From NCBI RefSeq assembly GCF_021568855.1, contig NZ_JAKGUG010000009.1:1-64000 (forward strand): a stretch of DNA of 64,000 nucleotides. Direction: 5' to 3'. Below, piece after piece: positions 18,327-25,093 of this stretch (its first letter is position 1; each line of letters opens with the position of its first letter). Source of the DNA: Dethiosulfovibrio russensis. GTDB lineage: Bacteria; Synergistota; Synergistia; Synergistales; Dethiosulfovibrionaceae. Position numbers and translations under genes: made by a program. The notes beneath the pieces were generated by a model. That model was not told the origin of the DNA. It worked only from the letters and a program-made list of their open reading frames with translations, and made no database searches.

Positions 18327-18989
18327 TCACAGGTTCAAGGCCCTGTAGTGGCCGTCCGTTATCTCTTTCGTGATGCCCAGATAACGCAGAGTAACCTTCT
18401 CCGACGAGTGGCCGTACATGGTCTGGATATCCGCCAGAGGCACCGAATCACCCTCGTAATAGAGCATGTACCCCAGGGTCTTCCTCATGGAGTGGCAGCC
18501 GATGGACGTGGTTCGAAGGTTGATCCGCTCCGCCGGAGGCGATGCCTCGTTGGCTCGTACCGCCGCATCGTTCAGCATCCGGTAGACCTGCATCCTCGAT
18601 ATGGCCCGCATCTCCTCTCCCTTCCGGCGGACGGCGGCCCATAGGGGCTCGTCTCTAGCCAAGCCCCTGAGATCCTTCCTGTAGCGCAGATAGTCCTTTA
18701 AGGCCTCCCGGCTTTTGTCTACGAGGGGGAACGTCCGGATGTTACCGGTCTTTCCCTCCCGAAGCCTTATTTCCTCCTCTATCCTGAGACGACAGCTTCT
18801 ACCGGCCAGGACGTCGTCCACCTTGAGGTCGAGCAGATCTCCGATCCGGAGGGCCGAATTGATCCCGAAGACGAAAAGGGCGTAATCCCTCAAAGCCGCC
18901 TCCCGGCTGAATCTCCCCGGCCTTTCAAGAATGGCCCGCTTCATCCGGTTGATCTGCCTCCTGCCTCGGAAGGGACTCGTGTATTTCAA
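18327..18989 (-). CDS. Short tyrosine recombinase
   Basis: A 220-residue tyrosine recombinase consisting almost only of the catalytic domain. The conserved residues are all present: R48 (ALRIGDLL), K80, H166 and R169 (GCHSMRKTLG), H194 (MYGHSS) and Y203 (LRYLGI). It starts with TTG at 18989 behind a good GAGGAGGGAG. The SAM-like N-terminal domain of full integrases is reduced. It lies in the middle of the phage gene order, between early and packaging genes, so it may serve in resolution or genome processing rather than integration. Confidence 0.85.
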   Translation of the reverse strand: MKYTSPFRGRRQINRMKRAILERPGRFSREAALRDYALFVFGINSALRIGDLLDLKVDDVLAGRSCRLRIEEEIRLREGKTGNIRTFPLVDKSREALKDYLRYRKDLRGLARDEPLWAAVRRKGEEMRAISRMQVYRMLNDAAVRANEASPPAERINLRTTSIGCHSMRKTLGYMLYYEGDSVPLADIQTMYGHSSEKVTLRYLGITKEITDGHYRALNL

Positions 18990-19002
18990 TCCCGCTCCCT
19001 CC

Positions 19003-19203
19003 TCATCCCTCGCAAGACCTTCTCAACCGCTCGAGGCTCCATCCCTTCTTCGCCCTGCGCCTGAGCCACCGCTTCATGAGGCGCACGTCACAGGGTTCGA
19101 CGATGGTGATGGGATCCGCCATGTAGGGAATGGGATACCTGGCGTCGGAGACACCGACACGCAACCCGCCCCGCCCCTCTTTGCGACACCAGATAACGTA
19201 CAT
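19003..19203 (-). CDS. Small hypothetical protein
   Basis: A 66-residue basic protein (MYVIWCRKEGRGGLRVGVSDARYP...RWLRRRAKKGWSLERLRRSCEG). ATG at 19203 has AGGAGGGG six bases upstream. The stop lies 13 bases before the recombinase start, so the two are probably co-translated. Arg-rich C-terminus suggests nucleic-acid contact, but the function is unknown. Confidence 0.6.
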   Translation of the reverse strand: MYVIWCRKEGRGGLRVGVSDARYPIPYMADPITIVEPCDVRLMKRWLRRRAKKGWSLERLRRSCEG

Positions 19204-19230
19204 AGCTAACCCCTCCTATTCCAAGGCATA

Positions 19231-19260
19231 AAAAAAGCCCCGGTCCAGAAGGACCGAAGC
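19231..19260 (-). terminator. Intrinsic terminator on the minus strand
   Basis: On the minus strand the stem GCTTCGGTCC, loop TTCT and stem GGACCGGGGC (two G-U pairs) are followed by T7. It would stop leftward transcription of the early operon just before the recombinase pair. It also borders the second toxin-antitoxin cassette on its promoter side. Confidence 0.75.
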
Positions 19261-19289
19261 TTGCATCTCTGTAGTTTATAAATTACAAT
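19261..19289 (+). promoter_or_regulatory. Promoter and operator of second TA cassette
   Basis: TTGCAT at 19261-19266, a 17-base spacer and TACAAT at 19284-19289 make a good sigma-70-type promoter. The expected start of transcription falls on the toxin ATG at 19296, implying a leaderless mRNA. An imperfect 18-base palindrome (19270-19287, TGTAGTTTATAAATTACA, one mismatched pair) overlaps the -10 and is a likely antitoxin-binding site. Confidence 0.7.
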
Positions 19290-19295
19290 GCAGAC

Positions 19296-19604
19296 ATGAT
19301 AAAGATAACGCAGACCGAGACATACAAAAAATGGGAGGCCGATCTGAAAGACAGACGAGCCCAAAAGACGATAACGGCTAGGCTCTTCCGGGTAGCAAAC
19401 GGACTCCTCGGTGATTGTCACCCGGTAGGCGAAGGAATCTCCGAATTGAGAATCCACTATGGTCCTGGTTATCGGGTCTACTTCAAACAAAGAGGAGAAA
19501 CCCTGATCATCCTCTTGTGTGGCGGAGATAAATCCAGTCAGAGACAGGACATAAAGCAGGCTAAGGAAATAGCCAAAAATCTGGAGGTGAACGAACATGA
19601 CTGA
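19296..19604 (+). CDS. RelE/HigB-family toxin (phage Gp49-like)
   Basis: A 102-residue toxin of the Gp49/HigB type: YKKWEADLKDRRAQKTITARLFRVANG, then GDCHPVGEGISELRIHYGPGYRVYF and IILLCGGDKSSQRQDIKQAKEIAK. These are the usual family landmarks (GxxELRIhxGpGYRvYf, LLcGGdKssQ). It should act as a ribosome-dependent mRNA endonuclease. Toxin-first order, eight-base overlap with the antitoxin, antisense to the phage genes. Confidence 0.9.
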   Translation: MIKITQTETYKKWEADLKDRRAQKTITARLFRVANGLLGDCHPVGEGISELRIHYGPGYRVYFKQRGETLIILLCGGDKSSQRQDIKQAKEIAKNLEVNEHD

Positions 19605-19878
19605 GAAACTCTATGATTATGATTTCGCCGAGCAACTCGACGACATAGAGGCTATAGAGATCTTCCTCGAAGACGCTTTCGAGACGAACGACCCGGGCTA
19701 CATAGCTCAAGCCCTCGGCGTAGTAGCCAGATCCAAGGGCATGGGTGAAATAGCCAAAAAGACCGGACTATCCAGAGAACAGCTCTATCGAAGCCTAAGC
19801 GATAAAGGCAACCCCACATTGCAGACCCTTCTCGCCGTCCTGACGGCTTTGAATCTACACCTTAAAGTCACGGCATAG
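19597..19878 (+). CDS. HigA-type antitoxin (addiction module antidote)
   Basis: A 93-residue antidote protein: FAEQLDDIEAIEIFLEDAFETND, then IAQALGVVARSKGMGEIAKKTGLSREQLYRSLS, the typical helix-turn-helix, and GNPTLQTLLAVLTALNLHLKV. This matches the putative addiction-module antidote family paired with Gp49-like toxins. Its start lies inside the toxin 3' end, after GGAGGTGAACG. A strong hairpin follows 25 bases after its stop. Confidence 0.9.
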   Translation: MTEKLYDYDFAEQLDDIEAIEIFLEDAFETNDPGYIAQALGVVARSKGMGEIAKKTGLSREQLYRSLSDKGNPTLQTLLAVLTALNLHLKVTA

Positions 19879-19903
19879 TTCAACTATGATCAATAGGAAA
19901 GAT

Positions 19904-19927
19904 GCCCCGGCGCTGGGGCGTCGGGGC
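19904..19927. terminator. GC-rich hairpin after second TA cassette
   Basis: Nine-pair stem (GCCCCGGCG / CGTCGGGGC, one G-U) with loop CTGGGG, followed only by TT. Likely a terminator of the plus-strand cassette, weak by lack of a T-run. Confidence 0.5.
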
Positions 19928-20084
19928 TTATCGGGAAATCCCGGGCCTGCACTCCCGGGCTCATGTCTTATCATGTCACAATACAATTATACCAACCTCT
20001 CAAGAATTAGCACCTACCTTATCGGGGACACAGTACCCCCCTTAGTGGGGCCATTAGTAGGGACAAAATCGGCACTTTTCTTCT

Positions 20085-20570
20085 TCACCAGTGCAAGGCC
20101 TGTTGAAACCTCATCGAAGCCAGCCGGGCTATCTGCTCCGGGATCTCCTGACGGCGACGGGATACCGTCTTCGGGGACACTCTGCATTTATCGGCAACTG
20201 CTTGAAGGGGGGACCTATCCCCAAGCCTGGAATAATCCGTTACGAAGGACAGATGAAGAACGAACATATCCCAGTCCCGAGGAGAAAAGGCCCTCACCGC
20301 TCTGGTGGCCTCGACAACATTATCCCAGCCGATCTCCTTCAACGTCCTGTCGAGCTCGTCGGTCTGTCCCACCTGGTCCAATAGTTGTGAGACCGACGAG
20401 TCTTTGCATATCCTCACGCCCAAGTCGTCATTTCCTCGCGCCGCCTCAATGAGAGGAAGCCATTCCAGCCCCGAAGGACACGCCACGTCACCCAGAAGGA
20501 TAGGGATACCCTCCGGATGAAACTGAATAAGCAACTCTATGATTCCCGTCAAGGCGTCTCTTCGATTCAT
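20085..20570 (-). CDS. Phage HTH protein, possible late-gene regulator
   Basis: A 161-residue protein. The C-terminal 45 residues contain a clear helix-turn-helix (PLQAVADKCRVSPKTVSRRRQEIPEQIARLA). The N-terminal two thirds (MNRRDALTGIIELLIQFHPEG...) are acidic and helical, and FSPRDWDMFVLHLSFVTDY resembles small phage regulators of the late operon. It is the last gene of the early operon before the antisense cassette. The regulatory role is inferred. Confidence 0.55.
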   Translation of the reverse strand: MNRRDALTGIIELLIQFHPEGIPILLGDVACPSGLEWLPLIEAARGNDDLGVRICKDSSVSQLLDQVGQTDELDRTLKEIGWDNVVEATRAVRAFSPRDWDMFVLHLSFVTDYSRLGDRSPLQAVADKCRVSPKTVSRRRQEIPEQIARLASMRFQQALHW

Positions 20571-20588
20571 GGAATGCCCCCTCTATTT

Positions 20589-20762
20589 TCAGATCTTCGT
20601 TCTTTTTTCTCCTTCTATCATAGCCCTGGTCACCGCATAGCGGCACTCCCGACAGCCCTCAGGTCGCCAGGAGCACCCCATTCCGTATTCGTTCTTGGGC
20701 CAAGGGGCCCGACAGGCTACCACCTCGTCGGGATCCTTGGCATCGTACACTCCGGGGATCAT
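20589..20762 (-). CDS. Small Cys-rich phage protein (57 aa)
   Basis: A 57-codon gene with ATG at 20762, four bases after the stop of the upstream gene, and TGA at 20589. It has four Cys (VACRAPW, GCSWRPEGCRECRYAV), ending in CxxC, which suggests a small zinc-binding protein. It ends 18 bases before the next gene. Tight packing in the operon supports it; function unknown. Confidence 0.6.
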   Translation of the reverse strand: MIPGVYDAKDPDEVVACRAPWPKNEYGMGCSWRPEGCRECRYAVTRAMIEGEKRTKI

Positions 20763-20766
20763 GGAA

Positions 20767-21003
20767 TTACGGCACCTTCTCTTCGAGCTCGAAACAAATG
20801 GTCAAAGCCACCGGAGCACCGTTAGGTCCTTCGTTGACGGGTTCGATAGCACAGACCGAAGATCCAAATACCCTATCGCCATAGGTCTTCTCGTCTCCGT
20901 CGACTGACGTGTCAACAGAACACTCTATCTCCGAGTCTAGCCACCTTTCGTCTTTGTCGACGTAACTGGCGATACGCTCCAATAGATCTTTTACCGTGCT
21001 CAT
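20767..21003 (-). CDS. Small acidic hypothetical phage protein
   Basis: A 78-residue acidic protein (MSTVKDLLERIASYVDKDERW at the start, VALTICFELEEKVP at the end). It lies 22 bases after the Cys-rich gene and four before the 57-residue gene, in the same early operon. No motif recognised. Confidence 0.6.
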   Translation of the reverse strand: MSTVKDLLERIASYVDKDERWLDSEIECSVDTSVDGDEKTYGDRVFGSSVCAIEPVNEGPNGAPVALTICFELEEKVP

Positions 21004-21025
21004 TCTTCACTCCCTCCCATCCCCC

Positions 21026-21454
21026 TCACCACCGGAAGCCTCCGGAGGGAGATCCCGACGGGGCGTCTTTCTTGTCCCGCTCCTTCTTGGCATCCAGATA
21101 CGCACCGCATTTCCCGCCGTAGTATTCGGGCACGAACACGCCCGAGGCATAGTGTTTGCCTTTCCAGTATTTTCTCATCCGGATCTCGCCCCTGTAACCG
21201 TAGTGAGGGCACTTAGCCGGATTGCTACAGCTGTCGCAGTGCTCTCCCCAGTCGACCAGGGTTTCGTAGTCGCAGAGTTCTTCCGGAAAGAGTTCCCGGG
21301 TTATGGGGCCTATGTAGTTCAGCCTTTTACGTACGTAGTCCACGACCCGGTTCCACCGCTCTTCCTCGGAGCGTTCCCTGACGGCTATGCCCCTACGGGC
21401 CAGCATTTCCCTCAGGTCACCGACGAGATCGGGACCGCAGGCCTGACGGATCAT
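21026..21454 (-). CDS. Cys-rich phage protein coupled to replication initiator
   Basis: About 142 residues. The frame is open upstream to 21649, but ATG at 21454 overlaps the initiator stop (ATGA) and is the likely start (MIRQACGPDLVGDLREMLARRG). It has a Cys/His cluster, HCDSCSNPAKCPHYGY, then GGKCGAYL, probably binding zinc. Its place after the initiator is where many phages carry a helicase loader, but no ATPase motif is present; it could be a reduced loader or an unrelated accessory. Confidence 0.55.
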   Translation of the reverse strand: MIRQACGPDLVGDLREMLARRGIAVRERSEEERWNRVVDYVRKRLNYIGPITRELFPEELCDYETLVDWGEHCDSCSNPAKCPHYGYRGEIRMRKYWKGKHYASGVFVPEYYGGKCGAYLDAKKERDKKDAPSGSPSGGFRW

Positions 21455-22317
21455 CGGCAGTCTCCTTCCTGGTGATATTTGCCCTCCCGGATCTTGATCC
21501 AGTTGGTTGCCTTTATCACCCAGTCGAAGTCGCAGAATCTGCCGTCCACCAGAAACTTGCTCTGAGAGACGTACAAAAAGTACTCCCGCCAGGTTTTCAG
21601 GTCGGCCCATGGCCAGGGAGGGGCTCCGGGGTCGCCTTTGGTTCTCCATCGGGATCTCAGGGTATTCTGCCTGGTCTCCGAGAGGATCCTGACGCCTCGC
21701 TTACCCATAGGGACCATCACCTCGTCCCAGAGATCGGCTATGGCCCTGTAGGGACAGGGAGGCGGAGTCTCCCCCGGTTGGGGTACGATCTCCTCCCCGG
21801 GCACGGGGTCGAGGGGAAGTCCCGCCGTGTCTTCGGCGGACTTGCCCACTATGTCTTTATCGTTCTTTGGTTCTAGTTCTATGTCTCTAGTTCTGTGTAC
21901 GTCTGACGGACACCGGGGGTCCGCCTGGCGTACACCGGGGGTACGTGAGACGGACTGCGGGAGTCTTTCTGACGGACTCTCGGTGTCCGTTTGGCGGACT
22001 GCCTGAGTGGAATCGGCGCCTCCCGTAAGGATGTATTTGTTGACCGTCTGGAATGATTTGTTGGACTGGGTCACCTTCTGCAGGACTCCGAACTCCACCA
22101 GTATCCTGAGGCTCTTGAAGAGTCGGTCTCTGCTGCACTTCACTTTTTTGGCCAGGGTCTCCGCACTGGGAAAGCATTCCCTGCCCGATCCGGCGTAGGC
22201 GCACAGTACGGCGTAGGTGGCTTTCGCATAGGCGTCTATTCCTTCGTCCAGCAGTACGGAGATGTCCACCCTGGCGAACCAGAACTTTCGGTTGTCTATT
22301 ACTATGTTGCGCTCCAC
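21451..22317 (-). CDS. Phage replication initiator (winged-helix)
   Basis: A 288-residue protein. Residues about 10-100 form a winged helix of the DnaD/replisome-organiser type (KATYAVLCAYAGSGRECFPSAETLAKKVKCSRDRL... VNKYILTGG). A long polar linker (about 105-190) is rich in Pro, Ser and Arg. The C-terminal part (ALADLWDEVM-like region through WREYFLYVSQSKFLVDG) is Trp-rich, ending in FDWVIKATNWIKIREGKY, a common ending of phage initiator C-domains. It likely binds the phage origin and recruits the host helicase. Confidence 0.75.
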   Translation of the reverse strand: MERNIVIDNRKFWFARVDISVLLDEGIDAYAKATYAVLCAYAGSGRECFPSAETLAKKVKCSRDRLFKSLRILVEFGVLQKVTQSNKSFQTVNKYILTGGADSTQAVRQTDTESPSERLPQSVSRTPGVRQADPRCPSDVHRTRDIELEPKNDKDIVGKSAEDTAGLPLDPVPGEEIVPQPGETPPPCPYRAIADLWDEVMVPMGKRGVRILSETRQNTLRSRWRTKGDPGAPPWPWADLKTWREYFLYVSQSKFLVDGRFCDFDWVIKATNWIKIREGKYHQEGDCR

Positions 22318-22321
22318 ATGG

Positions 22322-22612
22322 TCACCCCCTGTAGCTCTCCTCGACGGTGCAGCCTCTGATCTGGCCTCTGCGACGATGTCGACCGGACTTTACCGCCGGG
22401 TCGTGCTCCATCGCCTCGAAACAATCCTCGTGATACTTCCGGTCTACGAACCGGCTCCCTCTGATTCCCCCGACGTAAAACTCCAGAAAGACATACCTCT
22501 CGTCCGGGTAGATACTCCCTCCGCACCAGTCGCAGCGATGCTCCTTCCGAGCTACTCGGCGGACCTTCTTTTCCGGACGGATCGGCTTCGATTGCGTGGT
22601 GGTGCTTTCCAT
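22322..22612 (-). CDS. Small zinc-finger-like phage protein
   Basis: About 96 residues from ATG at 22612 (AGAGGA ten bases upstream); a GTG at 22621 is an alternative. CDWCGGSIYPDERY and YHEDCFEAMEHD make a CxxC...HxxC zinc-binding pattern like that of small phage HNH-free zinc proteins. Four bases separate it from the replication initiator. Function unknown. Confidence 0.6.
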   Translation of the reverse strand: MESTTTQSKPIRPEKKVRRVARKEHRCDWCGGSIYPDERYVFLEFYVGGIRGSRFVDRKYHEDCFEAMEHDPAVKSGRHRRRGQIRGCTVEESYRG

Positions 22613-22695
22613 AAAGATCACGTCCTCTCCGTATATCTGCTTGTGCTATACTTGGAGGCAGGGAGTAGAGACCTCCCTGCCTTGCTTATTTGTCT

Positions 22696-22911
22696 TTAGA
22701 TACACGCCCGTTCGGTTGCCGCCGAGCGGGTTCTTTTTTGACCCTCCGACACGTCCCCCAGGTAGATTTGTCCCGCCACGTCCTTGCCTACATCGAATCC
22801 ATCTCTCAGCCTGTTGCCGCACACCTCGCAAATATCGGTGCATCTAGGCCCCAGGTACATGACCTTCCCGATGATCGACCCACAGATGGAACACCGGCGT
22901 TCGATCATCAA
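22696..22911 (-). CDS. Small double-CxxC zinc-ribbon-like protein
   Basis: A 71-residue protein with CSICGSIIGK and CEVCGNRLRDGF, two CxxC knuckles that likely hold one zinc. The start ATG overlaps the previous stop (ATGA). The C-terminal 25 residues are polar. I prefer it over the overlapping frame at 22646-22843, which lacks a ribosome site and motif. Confidence 0.65.
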   Translation of the reverse strand: MMIERRCSICGSIIGKVMYLGPRCTDICEVCGNRLRDGFDVGKDVAGQIYLGDVSEGQKRTRSAATERACI

Positions 22912-23135
22912 ACCGCCTCCTCACCGCCGACTATTCCACCCAGGCGAGTCTCGATCTCGGCCAGATCCTCTTTCAGGGACAGGTTTTCATCTATCGCCCG
23001 TTCCAGTTTCTTTTGCTGACGGTCGAAGGCCCTGTCCTGAACGACAATAAGCTCCCTGGCCATCGCTACCTCACGCCTCAGTGCGTCACGCTCACGACGC
23101 ATTTCCCGGAACGACTCTCCGAAGAACCGCCGCAT
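22908..23135 (-). CDS. Small coiled-coil phage protein
   Basis: A 75-residue charged helical protein (FREMRRERDALRREVAMARE... KKLERAIDENLSLKEDLAEIE), predicted coiled coil over most of its length. It is two bases from the preceding gene and overlaps the next by four. Function unknown. Confidence 0.6.
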   Translation of the reverse strand: MRRFFGESFREMRRERDALRREVAMARELIVVQDRAFDRQQKKLERAIDENLSLKEDLAEIETRLGGIVGGEEAV

Positions 23136-23137
23136 TA

Positions 23138-23329
23138 CTACGACCTCCCCGCCATGGAGTAAAGGACATCCGCCTGATCCAGGGTTATCTGATCTCGCAG
23201 ACAGGACCGGATGTCACCGTCGATAACCTTCAAGAGAGTCCGCCGGGCGTAATCCCCCATGTTGACCTCGTACCAACGCCCCTTTCTGTAATGTCTCAGT
23301 TTTCTCTCGATTGCCTTAATCAACCTCAT
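23138..23329 (-). CDS. Small basic phage protein
   Basis: A 63-residue basic protein (MRLIKAIERKLRHYRKGRWYEVNMG...QADVLYSMAGRS). It directly abuts the stop of the upstream gene (23330) and lies two bases before the next one. No motif recognised; membership in the early operon supports it. Confidence 0.55.
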   Translation of the reverse strand: MRLIKAIERKLRHYRKGRWYEVNMGDYARRTLLKVIDGDIRSCLRDQITLDQADVLYSMAGRS

Positions 23330-23653
23330 TCAACACACCGCCCTTTCCGCGGATCTCACTCGACGTTCCAGAGTGGCCACAAGCAATTCGGCCTTCTTTT
23401 GTCGTCTTCTGGCCGACGAATCCTTGTATCTCTCGACCAACCTAGCCGCATAATCCAGCTCGGCCCGTTCCAGCTCCAACCTGTCTCTGAGCTCCGCAAG
23501 CTCTCGACCTGCCGACATACGGCACACCACCGGGCAATTCATCGCCGCCCTGATTCGGTTCGCCTCCGCCTCGGCGGCGGCCTTTCGGCGATCGTTTTCC
23601 ATCATCGTTTTCTGGTGCTTCATAACCTGACCGTTCCACCTTTTGCTTTTCAT
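23330..23653 (-). CDS. Small basic coiled-coil phage protein
   Basis: About 107 residues from ATG at 23653 (MKSKRWNGQV), which overlaps the upstream TGA (ATGA). Two Cys near the middle (NCPVVCRM) and long charged helices (ELAELRDRLELERAELDYAARL). A start at 23662 is possible but gives a larger overlap. Function unknown. Confidence 0.55.
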   Translation of the reverse strand: MKSKRWNGQVMKHQKTMMENDRRKAAAEAEANRIRAAMNCPVVCRMSAGRELAELRDRLELERAELDYAARLVERYKDSSARRRQKKAELLVATLERRVRSAERAVC

Positions 23654-23988
23654 GCCGAACACCGCTTTTCAGCCACCAGACGGGCTTTCAACTGACGCAG
23701 TTCCTCCACATCCCAGGCAACACGGCGATCGGAAAGCCTATAGGGAGCCGGATAATCCCCCTTCTTGACGCCCTCCCACCAGGTAGACTTGCCTACCGGG
23801 AATATGGCCAGCACCTGTTCCAGACTCAGAAACAGAGGCTCGGGCCCCTTTTCAATACCGGACACGGCATCCGCAACCGCCTGTTCCAAAACGGGGCTCA
23901 ACAGCTTTGCCGTCGACTTGGCCAGCAAAGGGGCGATCCCCTGAGACAGCTTTACGCAGAACCCCTGAAAATCATCGCCGAAGAACAT
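23650..23988 (-). CDS. AlpA/MerR-like DNA-binding phage protein
   Basis: About 112 residues from ATG at 23988, with AGGAGG seven bases upstream, inside the 3' end of the preceding gene. The C-terminal half has the AlpA/excisionase-like winged helix: LFLSLEQVLAIFPVGKSTWWEGVKKGDYPAPYRLSDRRVAWDVEEL in character. The N-terminal 50 residues are helical. Likely a transcription regulator or excisionase-like factor; which one cannot be said. Confidence 0.65.
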   Translation of the reverse strand: MFFGDDFQGFCVKLSQGIAPLLAKSTAKLLSPVLEQAVADAVSGIEKGPEPLFLSLEQVLAIFPVGKSTWWEGVKKGDYPAPYRLSDRRVAWDVEELRQLKARLVAEKRCSA

Positions 23989-24241
23989 GCGACATCCTCC
24001 TCTCCCGCCACCAGCGGACATCCATATCATTTAGCCCCCATTCCACAGGCTCATCCGAATGGATCCCTCGATCTCGGGTTTCGTCGTACAGATCGTAGAT
24101 CGTGGCATCCTCCGGCATTCCTCTGGCGACCTCGACGACCGCTTTGGCCGTGTCGGCATCGGACATGGCCACCCACTTGTTACGCACCCTGACGACCGAA
24201 CCATTGCGATAGGATCTATTTACCGGCCTCAGCCGCTTCAT
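23972..24241 (-). CDS. Small hypothetical phage protein
   Basis: An 89-residue protein starting MKRLRPVNRSYRNGSVVRV and ending VRWWRERRMSHVLRR. ATG at 24241 overlaps the previous stop by four bases. The basic termini and acidic middle (YDLYDETRDRGIHSDE) carry no known motif. Confidence 0.55.
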   Translation of the reverse strand: MKRLRPVNRSYRNGSVVRVRNKWVAMSDADTAKAVVEVARGMPEDATIYDLYDETRDRGIHSDEPVEWGLNDMDVRWWRERRMSHVLRR

Positions 24242-24429
24242 GGTTCCTCCTCCTTTCCATGTTTCACCGCCTTCAGCACCTCCCCGGCCAGGGGGACCAG
24301 GGCTTCCAGGAGATCCATAAACGCCTCGTTCTTCGGGTGGTTGATTCCGTCACCTACATCCAGCAGGAGATTCATGACCTCTTCCGGAGAATCGCATCGC
24401 TCGTACAGCTCTCCGATGGTTCGGATCAA
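24238..24429 (-). CDS. Small hypothetical phage protein
   Basis: A 63-residue acidic helical protein (MIRTIGELYERCDSPEEVMNLL...). It follows the preceding gene by four bases and overlaps the next by four. Function unknown; operon packing is the only support. Confidence 0.5.
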   Translation of the reverse strand: MIRTIGELYERCDSPEEVMNLLLDVGDGINHPKNEAFMDLLEALVPLAGEVLKAVKHGKEEEP

Positions 24430-24433
24430 ATTG

Positions 24434-24745
24434 CTAAGACGGCACTGAACTCCCTTCTTGGATGCTTCCCACTCTCACGCCGATCGATCGAAGGAACCGT
24501 ACTGATACCTCGATCTGCCTCGTCAGCGTCTCGATAAACACCTTTGTGTCCGCCTCGTCCGCTTGTCCATCCTCCAGATCCTCCAAAAAGGCCAGCACCT
24601 CCCCCGCTTCGTCACTCCTGAGATGAAGGTTGCCCAGCAGTTCCACAACCCCTCGGAGCTCCCCTACTAGAGACGCTACCCTAGGCGCCCCCGGGATCAG
24701 GCTGACACCTCCTCCTTCTCCCGGGGGAGGGGAGGGTTTGAACAT
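24434..24745 (-). CDS. Hypothetical phage protein, start uncertain
   Basis: Frame of up to 103 residues, helical and acidic after residue 20 (SLVGELRGVVELLGNLHLRSDEAGEVLAFLEDLEDG). The assigned ATG overlaps the Cro-like gene by 49 bases without a ribosome site; a strong GGAGGTG near 24710 suggests that translation may begin at a non-ATG codon close to 24700 or at a GTG downstream. Confidence 0.4.
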   Translation of the reverse strand: MFKPSPPPGEGGGVSLIPGAPRVASLVGELRGVVELLGNLHLRSDEAGEVLAFLEDLEDGQADEADTKVFIETLTRQIEVSVRFLRSIGVRVGSIQEGSSVPS

Positions 24746-24933
24746 TCCGGAGTAACAAACGTTTGCTTATACACCTTACCTAAAAGTTCAAGCTCATCGG
24801 CTCCAGGAATTCTATAACCCTTCTCGTAGTTTATGATCGTGTTCCTCGACAACCCCGTTCTGTTTGCCGCTTCAACCTGGGTCATACCAACTAAATCTCT
24901 CGCTGACTTCAAAACTTCGCCCCATTTGCTCAT
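24697..24933 (-). CDS. Cro-like XRE repressor, first gene of early operon
   Basis: A 78-residue protein with one XRE helix-turn-helix (LKSARDLVGMTQVEAANRTGLSRNTIINYEKG). The recognition helix SRNTIINYE is identical to that of the divergent CI-like repressor at 25094, so both likely read the same operators, as in lambda Cro/CI. ATG at 24933 has GGAGGTGATC upstream. It should promote the lytic path by repressing the CI-like gene. Confidence 0.8.
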   Translation of the reverse strand: MSKWGEVLKSARDLVGMTQVEAANRTGLSRNTIINYEKGYRIPGADELELLGKVYKQTFVTPECSNPPLPREKEEVSA

Positions 24934-24961
24934 CTAAGATCACCTCCTCCCTTTCTCCTTG

Positions 24962-24979
24962 AGCACAATATCGTGTGCT
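24962..24979. promoter_or_regulatory. Candidate CI/Cro operator
   Basis: An inverted repeat AGCACA-N6-TGTGCT lies just after the predicted start of the leftward early promoter and before the Cro-like gene. This is where repressor binding would block early transcription. No second clear copy was seen by eye in the 160-base intergenic region. Confidence 0.45.
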
Positions 24980-24987
24980 TTACTGAG

Positions 24988-25016
24988 ACAATACACCCTA
25001 AGCATACATACGTCAA
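24988..25016 (-). promoter_or_regulatory. Leftward early promoter (PL/PR-like)
   Basis: On the minus strand TTGACG (25016-25011), a 17-base spacer and TATTGT (24993-24988) form a sigma-70-type promoter that points into the Cro-like gene and early operon. It sits beside the candidate operator and upstream of the divergent CI-like repressor. Confidence 0.6.
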
Positions 25017-25093
25017 CCCAAAAAGCAAAAACACTTCTCCTTGCGTTTTGCCAACGATCGACGACAATTACATATAGATTGGGGTGTGAAATT

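Noticed and set aside
22646-22843. 65-codon minus-strand frame
   Set aside because: Overlaps the double-CxxC gene, which is coupled to its upstream neighbour by ATGA; no ribosome site for this frame.
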